Source: Branchiostoma floridae
Taxonomy: Eukaryota; Chordata; Leptocardii; Amphioxiformes; Branchiostomatidae
Length of the DNA stretch: 64,000 nt
Assembly (NCBI RefSeq): GCF_000003815.2
Contig: NC_049984.1
Span: 22,299,196-22,363,195 of the forward strand
Direction of reading: 5' to 3'
Under the pieces are notes generated by a model. That model was not told where the DNA came from. It did not search any database and was given only the letters and a program-made list of their open reading frames with translations. A program made the translations under genes and the position numbers. Of the stretch, positions 46,201-57,195 are shown one piece after another. Position 1 is the first letter of the stretch. Every line of letters begins with the position of its first letter.

Positions 46201-49200
46201 AAAGTTAGATACTAATTTTAGAAGTGATAATGTTCTGAAAAATCTAAAGCTTTATCCACGTATTGTTATCCACGGTACGGTGATCTGTAATTTCCATTCG
46301 TGTGATATGGAGAGCATTGTGTTCTTGATCTTAACCCCTTTCGACGTCTTTCAGCCTGATGAAGAGAAACGTTACAGCGCTATTGACCTGGTCAGGACTC
46401 CAAACATGGCCAAAATGTCTCTTGTCGTCTTCCTCAACTGGTGAGTTCACAAAACCAAGGAAATTGTAAACTAAACGATGAACGGTGATAATACATTGGG
46501 ATGTAGTTGGTTTATATTGTTATTATTGGTTGTTATTGGGTAGGCCGATTACACTCTCATTCGCAGCCACATGGCAGTGACCTCAATGCAACAGTAATTG
46601 CTATGACTGCGGTCATTGAACTGTACGGATATGAACCACTCACGCCGTGAAGGACAAAGTATGGTGTGATCTTCCAGTAACGTGCTCAGGTGTGGCTCTC
46701 CTCAAACGTGGTTGACCTCTTTCTAACGTGCTATCCCAGGGACAGTCCTAACCCCTCACGACTCTTTGAAAAGAAACAAGCAAACAAACAAACAAACAAA
46801 CGGAAGCTAGGTACTCAAATTACTTGGGTGAAGTGAAAGTCGTGCGAAGTACTAGTGCATTCCCGAGAAAGCAACATTAGAACATATCAGGGGTTGACCG
46901 AAGTAAAAAAAAAAGACATGAATGTTTTATTTGCATTTCCCGTTCCTCTTTGTGTAGGTTGGTTGTGACGATGGTACCGGTGTTTTACGGACGTTTCTCT
47001 CTGTGTAGGTTGGTTGTGACGATGGTATTTTACGGACGTTTCTCTCTGTGTAGGTTGGTTGTGACGATGGTGTTTTATGGTCTGGCGCTGAACACGTCAT
47101 CCCTGGCCGGAGACGACTATCTCAACTTCTTCATCAGCGGTGCTGTGGACATCCCAGCATACATCATCGCGATCTTTTCCATCGAGTATTTCGGAAGGTG
47201 AGGTGTTGCCATTTTATCTTTTTTTCTTTATGTATCTTATGTTTGCTTGTTTATTTATTTAGATCTTCATTAGAATGTACAACTGGCATGTAAATTTTAT
47301 TTTTCATGAAGTCCTTGCGAAAATCAATTACATAACGTATAGCATAAGTGTGTAGGATTCAATCACAAAAGGACAGGGAAAGCAGTGGAAGATGAACTAC
47401 ATTATATCTGTAAATGTTCACAGTACCATCCTGAAAGCTTTTCACATATAAACGAACAACAAAATACAATCTTATAACTTAAGTCGGGCAACCCACTTAT
47501 CTACAAAATTGTTGGACAAGTTGGCTTAATATTGATATTTCTATCGCCACCTTCAGGCGCAAACCACATGTGTCCTTGATGCTGATTGGAGGGATTGCCT
47601 GTATCATCACTCCATTCCTGGCGCCACCTTTCCTCGCACAGAGTACGTACAACAAACAAAAAACTAATAAGTTTTGATTATCATACTAGATCAACATATT
47701 TTTATATACACAGAACTAGGTATTAGGCCCCAAATAGGACCTGCTAGACGATGATGAGATTTGGCTGCAGTATTGGCACTGAACGATATGATGGTGAGCA
47801 TTTTGATGATGACTATTGAACAAATGATGTCTAATATGGCTAGTTTTTTAAAGGCTTTCTTCGTATTTATTGAATGTTAAGCATATTTCTTTTATAACAT
47901 ACCCTCTAGATATGAGGTACAGAATCTATCCATAGATTTATCGTTTGACGCATTATTTTTTTTGCACAATTAAAAATATTGCTATAAAAATATTTGATTT
48001 GTTTGTAGGTATGTTTTAAACCCTTGTTTTGGAGGTTGTTTGGTGCGACAATAGGAATACTAGAACGTTACTTCAATGCTGCTTGCTGAAGAATGGAGAA
48101 TCCAGTGATTTTGAACTAGCTGCTCATATTACTAACTTTTTATACGGATTATGGTAATTTCATGTCAGTACATTTCATGAGGTATATTTGAATTTCACAG
48201 ATTTGAATGCCTTATCCATCACAATGTCAATGATCGGCAAGTTCGGTATCACAGCTGCCTTTACCATCATCTACATCTGGACCGTCGAGATGTACCCAAC
48301 AGTTGTCAGGTTAGAGTTTTCGTCAAGTTTCCTATTACGTTTATGATTTCCTTTACAACCATAACTTGAAATCCATCTGTATTAGAAGTCATCTAACACA
48401 AGAAATTGAACTTGCCCAAATTCTCGACTAATCTCCTCCTGGACCAGTCTTTGTCAAGGAATAGACAATACGCTGTTTCTGGTACGTCACGTTGTGAAGA
48501 TATAACACGTGACTCGGTGAGCAGTTGATCATAAGTTTCAGGAAGTCAGATCAAAGAGCGCCCTACGAATAGCTTGTCGATAAGTCGAAAATGTGTTACC
48601 ATAGTATCTTGGTATTGCCAATTTCTTTTGTTAAAAATTACAGTTTCTCTTTATTCAGAATAGACATAATCCGGTCGCCAGTCTCTGTCAGGACTAGGAT
48701 TTTTCAGGCACTGTAAGCTTTTACATGCAGCCGAACTACGTGGGACAAACCTACGTAAGAACCTGGATCACAGATTACCATAAATACCAATTTGTATGTA
48801 TTATCTTCAAATGAAACATGTCTAGTGACGTTCTCTTTTTCATCTTGCTTCCAGAAATGTTGGAATCGGGGCCTCTTCCATGTGGGCTCGGGTGGGTGGC
48901 ATCATTTCTCCCTTCGTCCAACTGTCCGACACTGCGTGGGGCCCTCTTCCCTACCTCATCTTCGGCGCCCTGTCTGTGGTGGCCGGCCTGGCCGCCATGC
49001 TGCTGCCGGAGACGCTCGGGGTTCGTCTGCCGGACACACTGGAGGAAGGAGAGAACTTTGGAAAGTGAGTATAGTAGACGACAGGTTTGCGTTGTAGTTT
49101 GTGTAGGCGTGCCTCACATCCATGGATACACTTAAGAGAGAGAAGGGACTGATCGTGATCTATAAGTGCATAGATTTGATGTCAGCATAACGTTAAAGTT

Positions 49201-50008
49201 TGACAAATAGTTGCTTTGTTTCTCCCACTGACACTGTTCAGGACAGTTACGTTACGTCATGATTCTTAATGTAAACTTTTCGTTTACTTGTCTATTTGTT
49301 TATTTTAATTCACCACACAAGTGGAAGGGTCGGGGAAACAAGTGGTGACACATTTGCTGGCCCTCGCCCCGACATAAAAATACAATAGTTACAGAAGACT
49401 AAGATTAATAAAAGACGACAACTTGTAACTACTGCGCATGCACTGAGCCCATGTGGGCAAGAACGTGGTAATCCATTTATATGTTTTCAAGTTTTATGAT
49501 TATGTCATATAAGAACATAAATCATACTCCCAAGCACAATGGGTACCAATTCTTCATGGACCAACGACAGAAAAACAGAAAACACTAGCCTCCGTTGCCT
49601 CCAGTCTTCGGAACGGGGCCGTCTTTTGGGGGGGGGGGGGGCGTGGCGTTGGTTTGCGATCTTCAACGTTGGTTTTGTGCCGGGAAAGGGAGTTTGCCGA
49701 GGAAGGGAGTTTGCTGTGGAAGGGAGTTTGCTGTGATAGCGAGTCTTTATCCCAAACTCCCTTCCACAGCAAACTCCCTTAGTCACTGGTTGGTGATTAT
49801 CCTAACGCTTTGTCGCTTATTTTATTCATCCAGGGTGACGAAGGTGCCACCAATCACGAACGGGTCATCTGTACGCACAAATGAGAAGGAGAAGGAAGCA
49901 CACGTCAACCCGGCCTTCAGCACAAAACTGGAGGATCGTGAAGGTCGCGCCGGCTCCGTGGACAGTGACACGAGTTACACGGCAGCCATGGCAGTGACAC
50001 AATTGTAA
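37271..50008 (+). CDS. SLC22-type organic cation/anion transporter, complete
   Basis: Exons are 37271-37405 (or alternative first exon 39913-40047), 41302-41574, 43050-43153, 43599-43753, 44331-44499, 45533-45677, 46355-46440, 47054-47197, 47557-47642, 48201-48309, 48855-49064 and 49834-50008. All are in phase and give 596 residues. Exon 1 encodes the cytoplasmic start and TM1. Exon 2 is the large extracellular loop, with five cysteines, a sixth in LVCEN, and NYS, NLS and NRT glycosylation sites. Further marks are the TM2-3 signature GQLSDIIGRKK (166-176), the cytoplasmic ESPRW (283-287) after TM6, and late helices with VEMYPTVVR. This is the SLC22 branch of the major facilitator superfamily: plasma-membrane carriers of organic ions, carnitine or drugs. 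A charged tail with SDTSYTAAM ends it. Cation versus anion preference cannot be decided. Exon 8 has three possible in-frame acceptors. Confidence 0.95.
38431..39320 (+). mobile_element. 5'-truncated LINE with intact C-terminal frame
   Basis: An open frame to 39105 encodes a reverse-transcriptase C-terminus with FKLLHKILPCRFLLHKWK and the zinc-binding CAICNQDENYSHMFFEC (zf-RVT type). A short 3' UTR ends AATAAAG...GACAAAAAAAG. The insertion is framed by 11-base duplications GGTCATGGGGT at 38420-38430 and 39321-39331. It lies between the two alternative first exons of the SLC22 gene. The frame is uninterrupted, so the insertion is young. Confidence 0.88.
39913..40047 (+). CDS. Alternative first exon of the SLC22 gene
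   Basis: A 135-base exon, 2,642 bases after the first one, with the same start (MVDYDAALGYLGSMG), the same end (FPGNFHMLSMPFIGA) and the same phase-0 donor. Substitutions cluster in the membrane helix (for example AVQVAMILVMI against VIQVAMIWLVV). About 250 bases of upstream sequence are also similar (37020-37270 and 39660-39912), so promoter and exon were duplicated together. Either exon splices in frame to 41302. Confidence 0.88.
40330..41253. mobile_element. Mariner-like TIR element without transposase
   Basis: 924 bases. The left end CGAGGGTGAGTCAGAAAGTA and complementary right end are flanked by TA at 40328-40329 and 41254-41255. Long inner inverted blocks occur (GTGCCAAATTTCAA and complement). 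No convincing transposase can be read. It sits between alternative exon 1 and exon 2 of SLC22. Confidence 0.88.
43340..43510 (-). repeat. Interspersed repeat related to 52290-52530
   Basis: In reverse orientation it shares ACCTTAGTGTTGGAA, AACGTAATCTCGCGAG-type and CACGTG blocks with 52290-52530. Confidence 0.6.
44149..44324. mobile_element. MITE forming the 3' splice region of SLC22 exon 5
   Basis: The arms TATAGTAAAAGCCGCTTAAT and ATTAACTGGCTTCTACTGTA are imperfect inverted repeats of about 25 bases enclosing 125 bases. The right end stops at 44324, six bases before exon 5 (44331). The branch-point-like TTAAC and much of the pyrimidine-rich stretch before the acceptor are therefore element sequence. 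Confidence 0.8.
44958..45300 (+). repeat. Interspersed repeat, partner of 22340-22545
   Basis: Contains GTATCACCCGAGGTGCCAG, CGAAATGGTTCGATTTACTC and two successive CACACGGTCCGGAA...AACGTTTAC blocks (45188 and 45252), an internal duplication of about 64 bases. It is in SLC22 intron 5. Confidence 0.75.
45773..45978. mobile_element. TIR element, inverted copy of 15693-15908
   Basis: Starts TACTGTAAATGCAG and ends AAATGCATTTACG, with CACCGCGAA and CGCGAAATTAAAACC motifs inside. It lies in SLC22 intron 6. Confidence 0.85.
46545..46890 (-). mobile_element. Degraded tRNA-SINE body
   Basis: Shares ATGAACCACTCACGCCGTGA-like, GTGTGGCTCTCC and AAGCTAGGTACTCAA blocks with the SINE at 18515-18856. The tRNA head is not clear. 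A CAAACAAA run interrupts it. It lies in SLC22 intron 7. Confidence 0.7.
46958..47053 (+). repeat. Tandemly repeated splice acceptor of SLC22 exon 8
   Basis: Two direct repeats (51 and 45 bases) precede the main exon start at 47054. Each ends in TTTCTCTCTGTGTAG followed by GTTGGTTGTGACGATGG, so AG acceptors lie at 46957, 47008 and 47053. Both lengths are multiples of 3 and stop-free. Using an upstream acceptor adds 15 or 32 residues (LVVTMVFYGRFSLCR-like) at the start of a membrane helix. Confidence 0.9.
49675..49785. repeat. Repeated GGAAGGGAGTTTGCTG motif with inverted copy
   Basis: AAGGGAGTTTGC occurs three times in tandem, followed by its complement GCAAACTCCCTT. This forms a hairpin in the last SLC22 intron. 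Confidence 0.8.
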
Positions 50009-50870
50009 ACAATCAAAGCCATTGTACACACTTAACTTAGATATTGATTTTAATGAGGGACGTTTGTATTATTCTGGTTTTATATGGTTATGTTGTCGAT
50101 GTCCATGTATAGTTTTCAGGTTGCAACATATAGTACACATCCGTATGTAGTAATCCAAATCATATTGTGTAGTATAGAAATGTGTCTTGAGTTTTCCTCA
50201 TTACGAAACACTGCAGCCGCGATCAAACAAAGATTTACATTTTTCCGACTCAGCTATACGCATTTCATTTCTGTATCTATATAGCCGGTATAACCGCCCT
50301 TCGGCGTAACACACCAGCTACAGTTGGCGCACGGCGCGGCAGCAGCTGGTTATATTACACTACATGACCTGTCACATCTAACTTTTGCACATTTGACAGA
50401 AAATGTTGTTTTTGATTAACACTATCTAGTGAGGATGCACCCACTACCATACTCGATGACAAGGAATTCTCTTCTATACAAATTCTAGAAAAGTGCGAAT
50501 GTCTAAACATATCCATTCATTTGAGACAATATAGAACTAGAAGCCTCACATTTTGTTATTTCCAGCCACTCGAAGACATTCGATATCACTGGTGTCTTGA
50601 CTTTTGAACATTGCCAATTTTGTTATCATAAACCGTATGTTTATGTTTTATATACTATGACGAAGCTGTAGACATGTGTGGAAACTATTATCATTCATAA
50701 GATCAAAGAGAATCCATTCTTGATGCAGTAGACGGCTTCGAATGTATGATTACCGAAGCTTTTCAGACAGCGCTCTGAACGCTTTGGTCTTTCAGCTTTG
50801 CATTTCTGGCGATATCACTGACGTTGGACAAAACGAGAATGTTATGCTCACGGACATAAAGGCTATGTAT
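50009..50870. other. SLC22 3' flank
   Basis: The expected 3' UTR and downstream intergenic sequence. I see no AATAAA soon after the stop and no recognised gene or repeat. Confidence 0.5.
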
Positions 50871-50873
50871 GCA

Positions 50874-51791
50874 TACTCTCCAAGCAGAGGTCGAATCGCG
50901 CAGATATAGTAGTAGTCGGAAAAATTACACTCGCGCTCTTACTGTGTAAAGCCTACTCTCCAAGCAGAGGTCGAATCGCGCAGATATAGTAGTAGTCGAA
51001 AAAATTACACTCGCGCTCTTACTGTGTAAAGCCTACTCTCCAAGCAGAGGTCGAATCGCGCAGATATAGTAGTAGTCGAAAAAATTACACTCGCGCTCTT
51101 ACTGTGTAAAGCCTACTCTCCAAGCAGAGGTCAAATCGCGCAGATATAGTAGTAGTCGAAAAAATTACACTCGCGCTCTTCCTACCTCTGCCACAGAACG
51201 CATAAGGGCGGAGATATCCTTTCAAAATCAAAGTGTTTGGTAGTCGGACAAGTTAGGTCAATTTTAACTGGACAAATCTCGCCCTGAACTTCTGTTTGAA
51301 AGCTGAACTGACTCACGCGCGGTTGTAAGGCTTTTCTAGATCGTGGGACACAAGTGATGGCTCGATTTGACTGAGCCACGACTGATTTTGTTGTGTTTGG
51401 TGTGTTGTGTTACTGAACTTACTCTGATCAGCGCGGACAGCGAGTACTACAAAAATGTAGTTTGACTCATTATTAGATCGCATAAAACTGCGGCCGTTTC
51501 GCCGTTTCGAGTTCTTCAATGGCACATGAGGAGAGAATTAAAAGAAGGTACTGTACCCGACTCCTGGCAGACAGGAAATGTCCCGCGGCGCGCTGGCGGA
51601 GCGCGGTACTAGAGCGCGGCAGAAACCCCGGCGCAGACTTAGCACCTAGGTACAAAACGCCCTGAATGTGTCAAAGTGATAGATTTAATAGCCTTGTACT
51701 GTTCCGTTCTGTGGCACAGGTAGGAAGAGCGCGAGTGTAATTTTTTCGACTACTACTATATCTGCGCGATTCGGCCTCTGCTTGGAGAGTA
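50874..51791. mobile_element. TIR element with left terminus amplified four times
   Basis: Four tandem copies of an 80-base unit start at 50874, 50954, 51034 and 51114. Each begins TACTCTCCAAGCAGAGGTC, and the first three end in ACTGTGTAAAGCC. The fourth continues into the body through CTCTTCCTACCTCTGCC. The single right end (51705-51791) is the complement of the fourth unit over nearly 90 bases. The body has no transposase frame I recognise. Termini match the MITE at 9051-9360. Confidence 0.93.
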
Positions 51792-52289
51792 ATGTATGCA
51801 ATGTTATATGGTTAGGGATATCATAAAACAATGGTAAAAAAATGAATCCTAGACTTTATACCTCTCTAGGCATTTGTATCAGACACCCTATATAGGTAGA
51901 CAGCTAAATAGATACATATAAATAGATAAATATGCCAAAATTTAACATTCGTATCAGGGAACTCTACATTGTACAGATGACATACTACTATCGACGATAG
52001 ATAACTGAGTAATATTCAATATATATCTGATACATACTTAGCGATGACAAAGTATCAGATTTTTATTTGTATAAGATGTAACATCCTTACAGTGGATTTC
52101 TACTTGATTGTTTGTTTGTTTAACGTAGCTCCCTGTTCAGCAAAGTGACTTGATTTGAAATAAAGTAAATGCAATTAAAAGTGGTTAAGTAATGAATTGT
52201 AGCTCCTAGACCTCCTTTCACACAATTCAGAAATAAAGGTTGTACTGGACACTGAACAGGACTACTCTGTAAGAGATATGAAGGAGGCC

Positions 52290-52530
52290 ATATGTATCAG
52301 AACACTCCATCCATCATTAAACAGAGACGGTTACAAACTTCCTGGCACGTTTGACCGATTACTGACGTAAGGTATCCGTACGATCACGTGCCAATAAGAT
52401 CACGTGTCTGTAACTCTCGTGAGATTACGTTCTGAATTGATCGGTCATAACTAATCCCGAAGAAGGCGACGCTAGTCGTTGAAAAATTGGTCCATGTTCA
52501 CCTTAGTGTCGGAATAAAGTTTAGCATTGT
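52290..52530 (+). repeat. Interspersed repeat
   Basis: Contains CTGGCACGTTTGACCGATTACTGACGTAAG, related to the loop of the 2428-2716 element. ACTCTCGTGAGATTACGTTC and CCCGAAGAAGGCGACG follow, the latter resembling CCCGAAGAAGGCGAGAGACG at 16358. It ends near the stop codon of the Cupin_5 gene. Confidence 0.6.
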
Positions 52531-52550
52531 ACTATAAAAGCCTGAATCAG

Positions 52551-54844
52551 CTAAAGTCTGCAAAACGACTTGATGACGGCGGCCAGATGTGGAAAGGAAG
52601 ACACCAACTCTTCTTCTTGGCCAAGCTCCAAACCCTTCCAGTCAAAACCTGAAAAATTAGGAGCTTTTAATAAGTAGCTGGCAACTTATTCTACGTGTCG
52701 AAAGGTCTGATACACAATGTTTTAGACTCAAGAACATTCTCTATATCATTTAAAGATGTCGTTTTCATACCCTGTAACTGTAAAGCTATAGAGCAGAAAC
52801 AAAACAAAAATGATTTTGTTACAGTTAATCAGTATACATGTTCTCTTGTGCCAAGGAAGAAGTTATATAACTTTGCATTGAGCCTAGCGGCTAGTTTTGG
52901 GATAGCAGGGGAATTTTTGTCAAAAACATCTGAAGAGGATAACTCCAGAAGGGAACAACGCATTTTCGGTGTGTAGGTACCTTAGACAATGTTGTGCAAA
53001 ATGAAATACTAAATATTGCACGTATATGCTTCCTGTAAGTGTTGGCTTTGGTTAACATTAAAGTTTAGAGTTTAACAATTTGCCATGTCTACCTGGTGCG
53101 ACGACACAGCTTATGAGCGTAAATTCGCCGCCGTACATTACTTCTGCTGCACCCCAAACCCCGGCGGGCACGAGGACTTCATACTTGGCTTCCCTGTGCT
53201 CCAGCGTGCTTCCAAGAACAGCGGTAGAGTAGACCCCATTGGCGTCAATCATATGAATCTGCAATATTCAATGTTAAACATTCAATGTGGGATGGGTGAT
53301 ACAAACTATCTTGCACTTTTGATGCACTGTTGGAGTCACGTGTTTGTAATCTACATAAAGTGACAAGGCAGAGCATAGCATCATCGTTTATTCTGTAACA
53401 ATGTCTAGAAACATGGGTAACGCTGGTTCACCTTTATCCGAGGATAACCTATATTCGTTGTTTGTAAGAAAAAAACGCATTTAGGGATATGAAGTCGGCG
53501 GACGGTGGTTTCAAGTCGTAACATTTTGAAAATATTGCAAATTTGAAACCACTGTCAGCAGACTTATTACTCCTAAATGTGCTGTTTTTAAAAACAACGG
53601 ATAAAGGTCACCCCACGGATAAGGGTGAACTAGCGTTACGTCTAAATTCGTTTCTGCTACAGGTTAAAGTTCTGTGTCCTACAAACATCCATTGCCACAT
53701 AAGTTTAGCCAAAAGAATACTTAATGCATATGCCGACCGAAATTCAGACACGAATACTTAGTGCATCTGTTTTTGTTTGTATGGAAATTTGGAGGGTAAA
53801 GTAGAAACAGGAAAGAACTGTCACCTTGAGACAGCCGCCATCTTGGTGCAGCCATATTTCGTCTGACGTCAGACGACGCCAGGTAGACAGCACATCCTCA
53901 GGAAGCAGGTAGTAACAAACTGTGGCGGCGGCGGACTCCGTACCGTCTTTAATATCTTCTGTAGTCTGGGGGTAGAAATGACCGTTACGTATTTAACAGC
54001 TTAAAGGTCCCGATTTCTATCGTATTTTACGGTCAGCACCGATGGAAAAAAACACCGGGTGAGCGAAGCAAAAACCTGGATACGTTTAATTTGCCCACTC
54101 GCAGTTTGGCAATATGACAATCAGTTTTACAGTATCAAGAATGAAAGATGCATATGAACGTAGTTAGATAATTATGACGAGCTGAATCTGCACATACGGT
54201 TTGGTATGCAGAAAAATCTAAAAGTATCTAAAATGAATGTTTCATGATGATTTTACCTGAAAATGGACGGAGGACCTGAAGGACTCTTTAAACCAGCCTC
54301 CCTCAGGATGTTTCTGCATGTTGTACAGTTCCACAAGTTGATGGAACCCACTGGGGCAACAAAAGCACGACAGTTATCATGTAGTGACGTTCAACCACCT
54401 GTTACCTATTGCTCACGTCACACTTCCGGCAAGTGACGTATGCAAAGCATCCGGGTCCTCAGTAGTAGTCCACTGTGTTCTGCTGATGCAGTGGTCTGGA
54501 CATCTGGGTTCTCAACTATCCCGTAAAACACCATAGATCTCTCAATAAAATTCCTTAAGTCTTAAGTTTTGTGTCAGAAGAAAGTTGCATCGTTTTTAAA
54601 CACGGATGCCTTTTTGATCAAATATACAAATGCAACAACGTATGCTTTCGTGCTTATCACACTGCAACACACACAATTATACGGTTTCGCTTGCCCTGGT
54701 GGAGTCTTTGATTAATCAAAATATAAACGCACAGCGGATCCATGCTTGACGTGACAAGATCATATAAGGTCATTTTAGGCAAATATATGAGTTTCGATTC
54801 AATACATACCTTTTATTCATTGTCTTCACAATGTTCCGGTCCAT
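52551..54844 (-). CDS. Cupin_5 (DUF985) family protein, complete
   Basis: Exons in coding order are 54844-54810, 54350-54257, 53965-53825, 53258-53093 and 52648-52551. All are GT-AG and in phase, giving 177 residues, the usual size for this family. Diagnostic stretches, in order: HPEGGWFKESFRS (26-38), YYLLPEDVLSTWRRL with SDEIWLH (61-83), VLVPAGVWGAA, ISCVVAPGFDWKGLELG and FPHLAAVIKSF. These match the single-domain beta-barrel DUF985 proteins of bacteria, fungi, plants and some animals; their function is unknown, though some structures suggest sugar or small-ligand binding. The metal-type histidine usually found after 'SDE.W' appears one residue later (WLH), so ligand binding may differ. The start is the first ATG in an exon preceded by an acceptor, so a 5' UTR exon should lie farther upstream (above 54850). 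Confidence 0.93.
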
Positions 54845-55224
54845 TCTTTCTGTAGCAATAAGAGAGACAAACGGTAAGATATTAACCCCCAAATAGTTGA
54901 ATGTTGGCGTGTATCCCCTTTGACCACGGAGGTTTGAACTCAGGTTGAATTTAATAATCTCTGAGCTGTTTTAAGTACATCTGGATAAAACACAGCATAA
55001 GGCGTATTGAAATTTTTGCCGTAGGTTTGAGTTTGTAGTTTGCGGGGAAAGGGTAATTTATACTCTAACCCACCGCTGTGCAGCTAACCGAAAAATAAAC
55101 TTCTTCGGCCTCAAATTTGACCTAAGTCAACATATACGATATCACGCCGATACGCAACTCGTACAAACTTGAACATACGCAAGTATTAACAGGGTAACGT
55201 AGAAATAAAGCAACGTTAACAGAT

Positions 55225-56330
55225 TATATTATACTCCTATGGTCCTGAATGCCCTACCTTTGATCCTGAAGATGCCATGACTGAACCCGTAATGAGTTTA
55301 ATGACCTTGTGGAACAGGTGATGCAAATTTCAAAAGGCGTCAGACCAATAGTATGCCAGTATTGTGGGAGTCAGTGTCCGGAAAATGACACCATTTTCGA
55401 CCCAAAGGTAATGAGCTGAATTTGGAAATAGTTCACTGACCTCGTGAAGATCTCATTGACCTTGTAAAGTAATCACCTAGATATAAATTAAAGGGGTCAA
55501 GCATCGACTGACAAAACATCACTAGTACGGCTGCGCGAAGAAAAATGTTATTCTCCGTTAACCATGTTGTCACTTTAGACCAATTTTAGTTATTTGTTTA
55601 CATTTGGGAAAGAAAAGGGGTTCAGAAATTATCCACCCGCGAATAAAAAATTCATTTAATATTTTTGTATGTATTTTATCTTGTTGTCTCTCGCCCGATC
55701 TGTCTAATACAGTTTCCATGACCCAAAAGTTATCGGTTGGATTTGGACATAGCTTAATGACCTTGTGAAGATCTCACTGACCTTGTGAAGTAATCGGCTA
55801 GATTGAAATTAAACGAGTCAAGAAACGACTGACAAAATATCACTAATGTGGCAGTGCGAAGAAAAATGTCGTTCTCCGTTAATCGTGTTGTCAATATAGC
55901 CCTATTTAGTCATTTATGTAGATTTTGGAAGAAAGGGGGTTCAGAAATTCTCCCCATTTTGTTTAAGCTTTTTGTATGTATATCTTTCTTTGTAATTGTC
56001 CCAAAATTCATCTTTTCTTCTTCTTGTTGTCTCTCGCCCAATCTCTCTTATTCAATATCCGTGGAAGAGATGTAATTAATTTTTCACTTAGATGTTTGAT
56101 CAAGAAATTGAGTCAGAATACCATGCCGCCATAGGTAGTTAGATTTGGAATAAAGAACTAACAAGTCAGTTAAATTGCATTTTTGGGTTCTTGTTAGGTT
56201 TTGAATAGGTTCCGATCAAACGACACAAACGCAGAAATAAAACGGCCAGTTACGCTTTGCCGTCTGCGCCTTATGTAGAACAAAAACGGTTGACAATGCT
56301 CGAATGTTCAATTAATAGTACTTAGCATAC
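55225..56330. repeat. Upstream repeat block 1 of the Cupin_5 gene
   Basis: Contains two successive units with GACCTTGTGAAGATCTCA, AAGTAATCGGCTAGAT, CATCGACTGACAAAACATCA and GGGGTTCAGAAATT. Similar units fill 57196-58890 and 63222-64000. On the minus strand each block has a GAT(C/G)AAAG|GTAG-like donor (near 55257, 57387, 57788 and 63407), so they may be duplicated 5' UTR exons or promoters. Confidence 0.85.
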
Positions 56331-56441
56331 GTAGCTCTGTGGTTACCAGCGCTACCTCTGGACCAAGCAGGCGTGCGTTGGAATCCTGGCTGTGTTGTTC
56401 ACACGTCTGGAAAGCTACTGGAAATGTTTACAGTCCGCAGG

Positions 56442-56718
56442 GTTCACACGTGCGTATGTCTTCAAGTCCGTTTCAGATTCGTATGGAAGTCTTAGCCTCT
56501 ACCAGGCTCCACAGGTTGTTGGGGAAAATAGTAGAAATTGGACAAATATAGACAGATAACATACCAAACTAGTTAGCAGGCCCAGTAGTGTGGTTTGCGA
56601 TCCAGCTAATGCATGTTATCTGTTTATATATTTGTCCAATTTGCCCTCGCCGGTAGAGGCTAAAAATTTCATACTGACCTCATACGGACTTAAAGATATA
56701 CGCACTTGTGAACCCACT
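56442..56718. mobile_element. TTAA-bounded MITE (family of 62479 and 62908)
   Basis: Left end GGGTTCACACGTGCGTATG and right end ATACGCACTTGTGAACCCAC are complementary. Inner arms hold AGTAGAAATTGGACAAATAT and complement. A decayed tRNA-like stretch (TAGCTCTGTGGTTA ... GTTGGAATCC) precedes it at 56333-56395, as in the copy at 62785. Confidence 0.85.
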
Positions 56719-56727
56719 TTAAGACGG

Positions 56728-57186
56728 GTTAGACCGCGTGGCGCAGCGGCAGCGTGTTGCCTCGTGACCGAGAGGTCTGGGGTTCGAATCCAGCTGCGTG
56801 TCACCAATCTTGTGCCCTTGCTTGGGAAAGGCACTTTACACGACTTTCCTCACTTTACTCACTCGTACCTAGCTTTGGCTAGGGCCATCCCTCGGATAGG
56901 ACGTTAAATGGAGGTCCCGTGTATGGGGAGAGTCATACTCCCTGCACGTTATAGAACCCCCACACGTGCGACGGAGTCAACCCTTCTGTCTGGAGTTGGT
57001 GATTCACTTCAAATCACCCGGATGGAGGCCTGGCGAACCTCCATACCGTATCAGCCATATGGTGATTTACATCATTCACCCGGACGGGAGACCTGGCGCA
57101 TCCCCGTCTCGTATTCAGCTAGAAGAAAGGGTATGCCACCCCGTAAGGGGCTGTAACACACCGTATGACTATGACTGACTGACTGA
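56728..57186 (+). mobile_element. tRNA-derived SINE, full length
   Basis: Begins with a tRNA-like head (box A TGGCGCAGCGG, box B GGTTCGAATCC). The body has GGGAAAGGCACTTTACACG, CGGATAGGACGTTAAATGG and two CACCCGGA...CCTGGCG segments, and it ends in GACTGACTGACTGATT. TTAAGACGG is duplicated on both sides (56719-56727 and 57187-57195). The paralogous locus at 63218 has the site once, without the insertion. Confidence 0.93.
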
Positions 57187-57195
57187 TTAAGACGG

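Noticed and set aside
46355-46375. CTGATGA...GAAA resembling a hammerhead ribozyme core
   Set aside because: It is coding sequence of SLC22 exon 7 (PDEEKR), and no surrounding stems are visible.
52695-52976. Plus-strand 93-residue frame inside a Cupin_5 intron
   Set aside because: No family features and no flanking exons. It may be a piece of an old repeat.
56733-56806. Possible tRNA gene with A and B boxes
   Set aside because: The acceptor arms do not pair and a SINE body and tail with target duplications follow, so it is a tRNA-derived SINE head.
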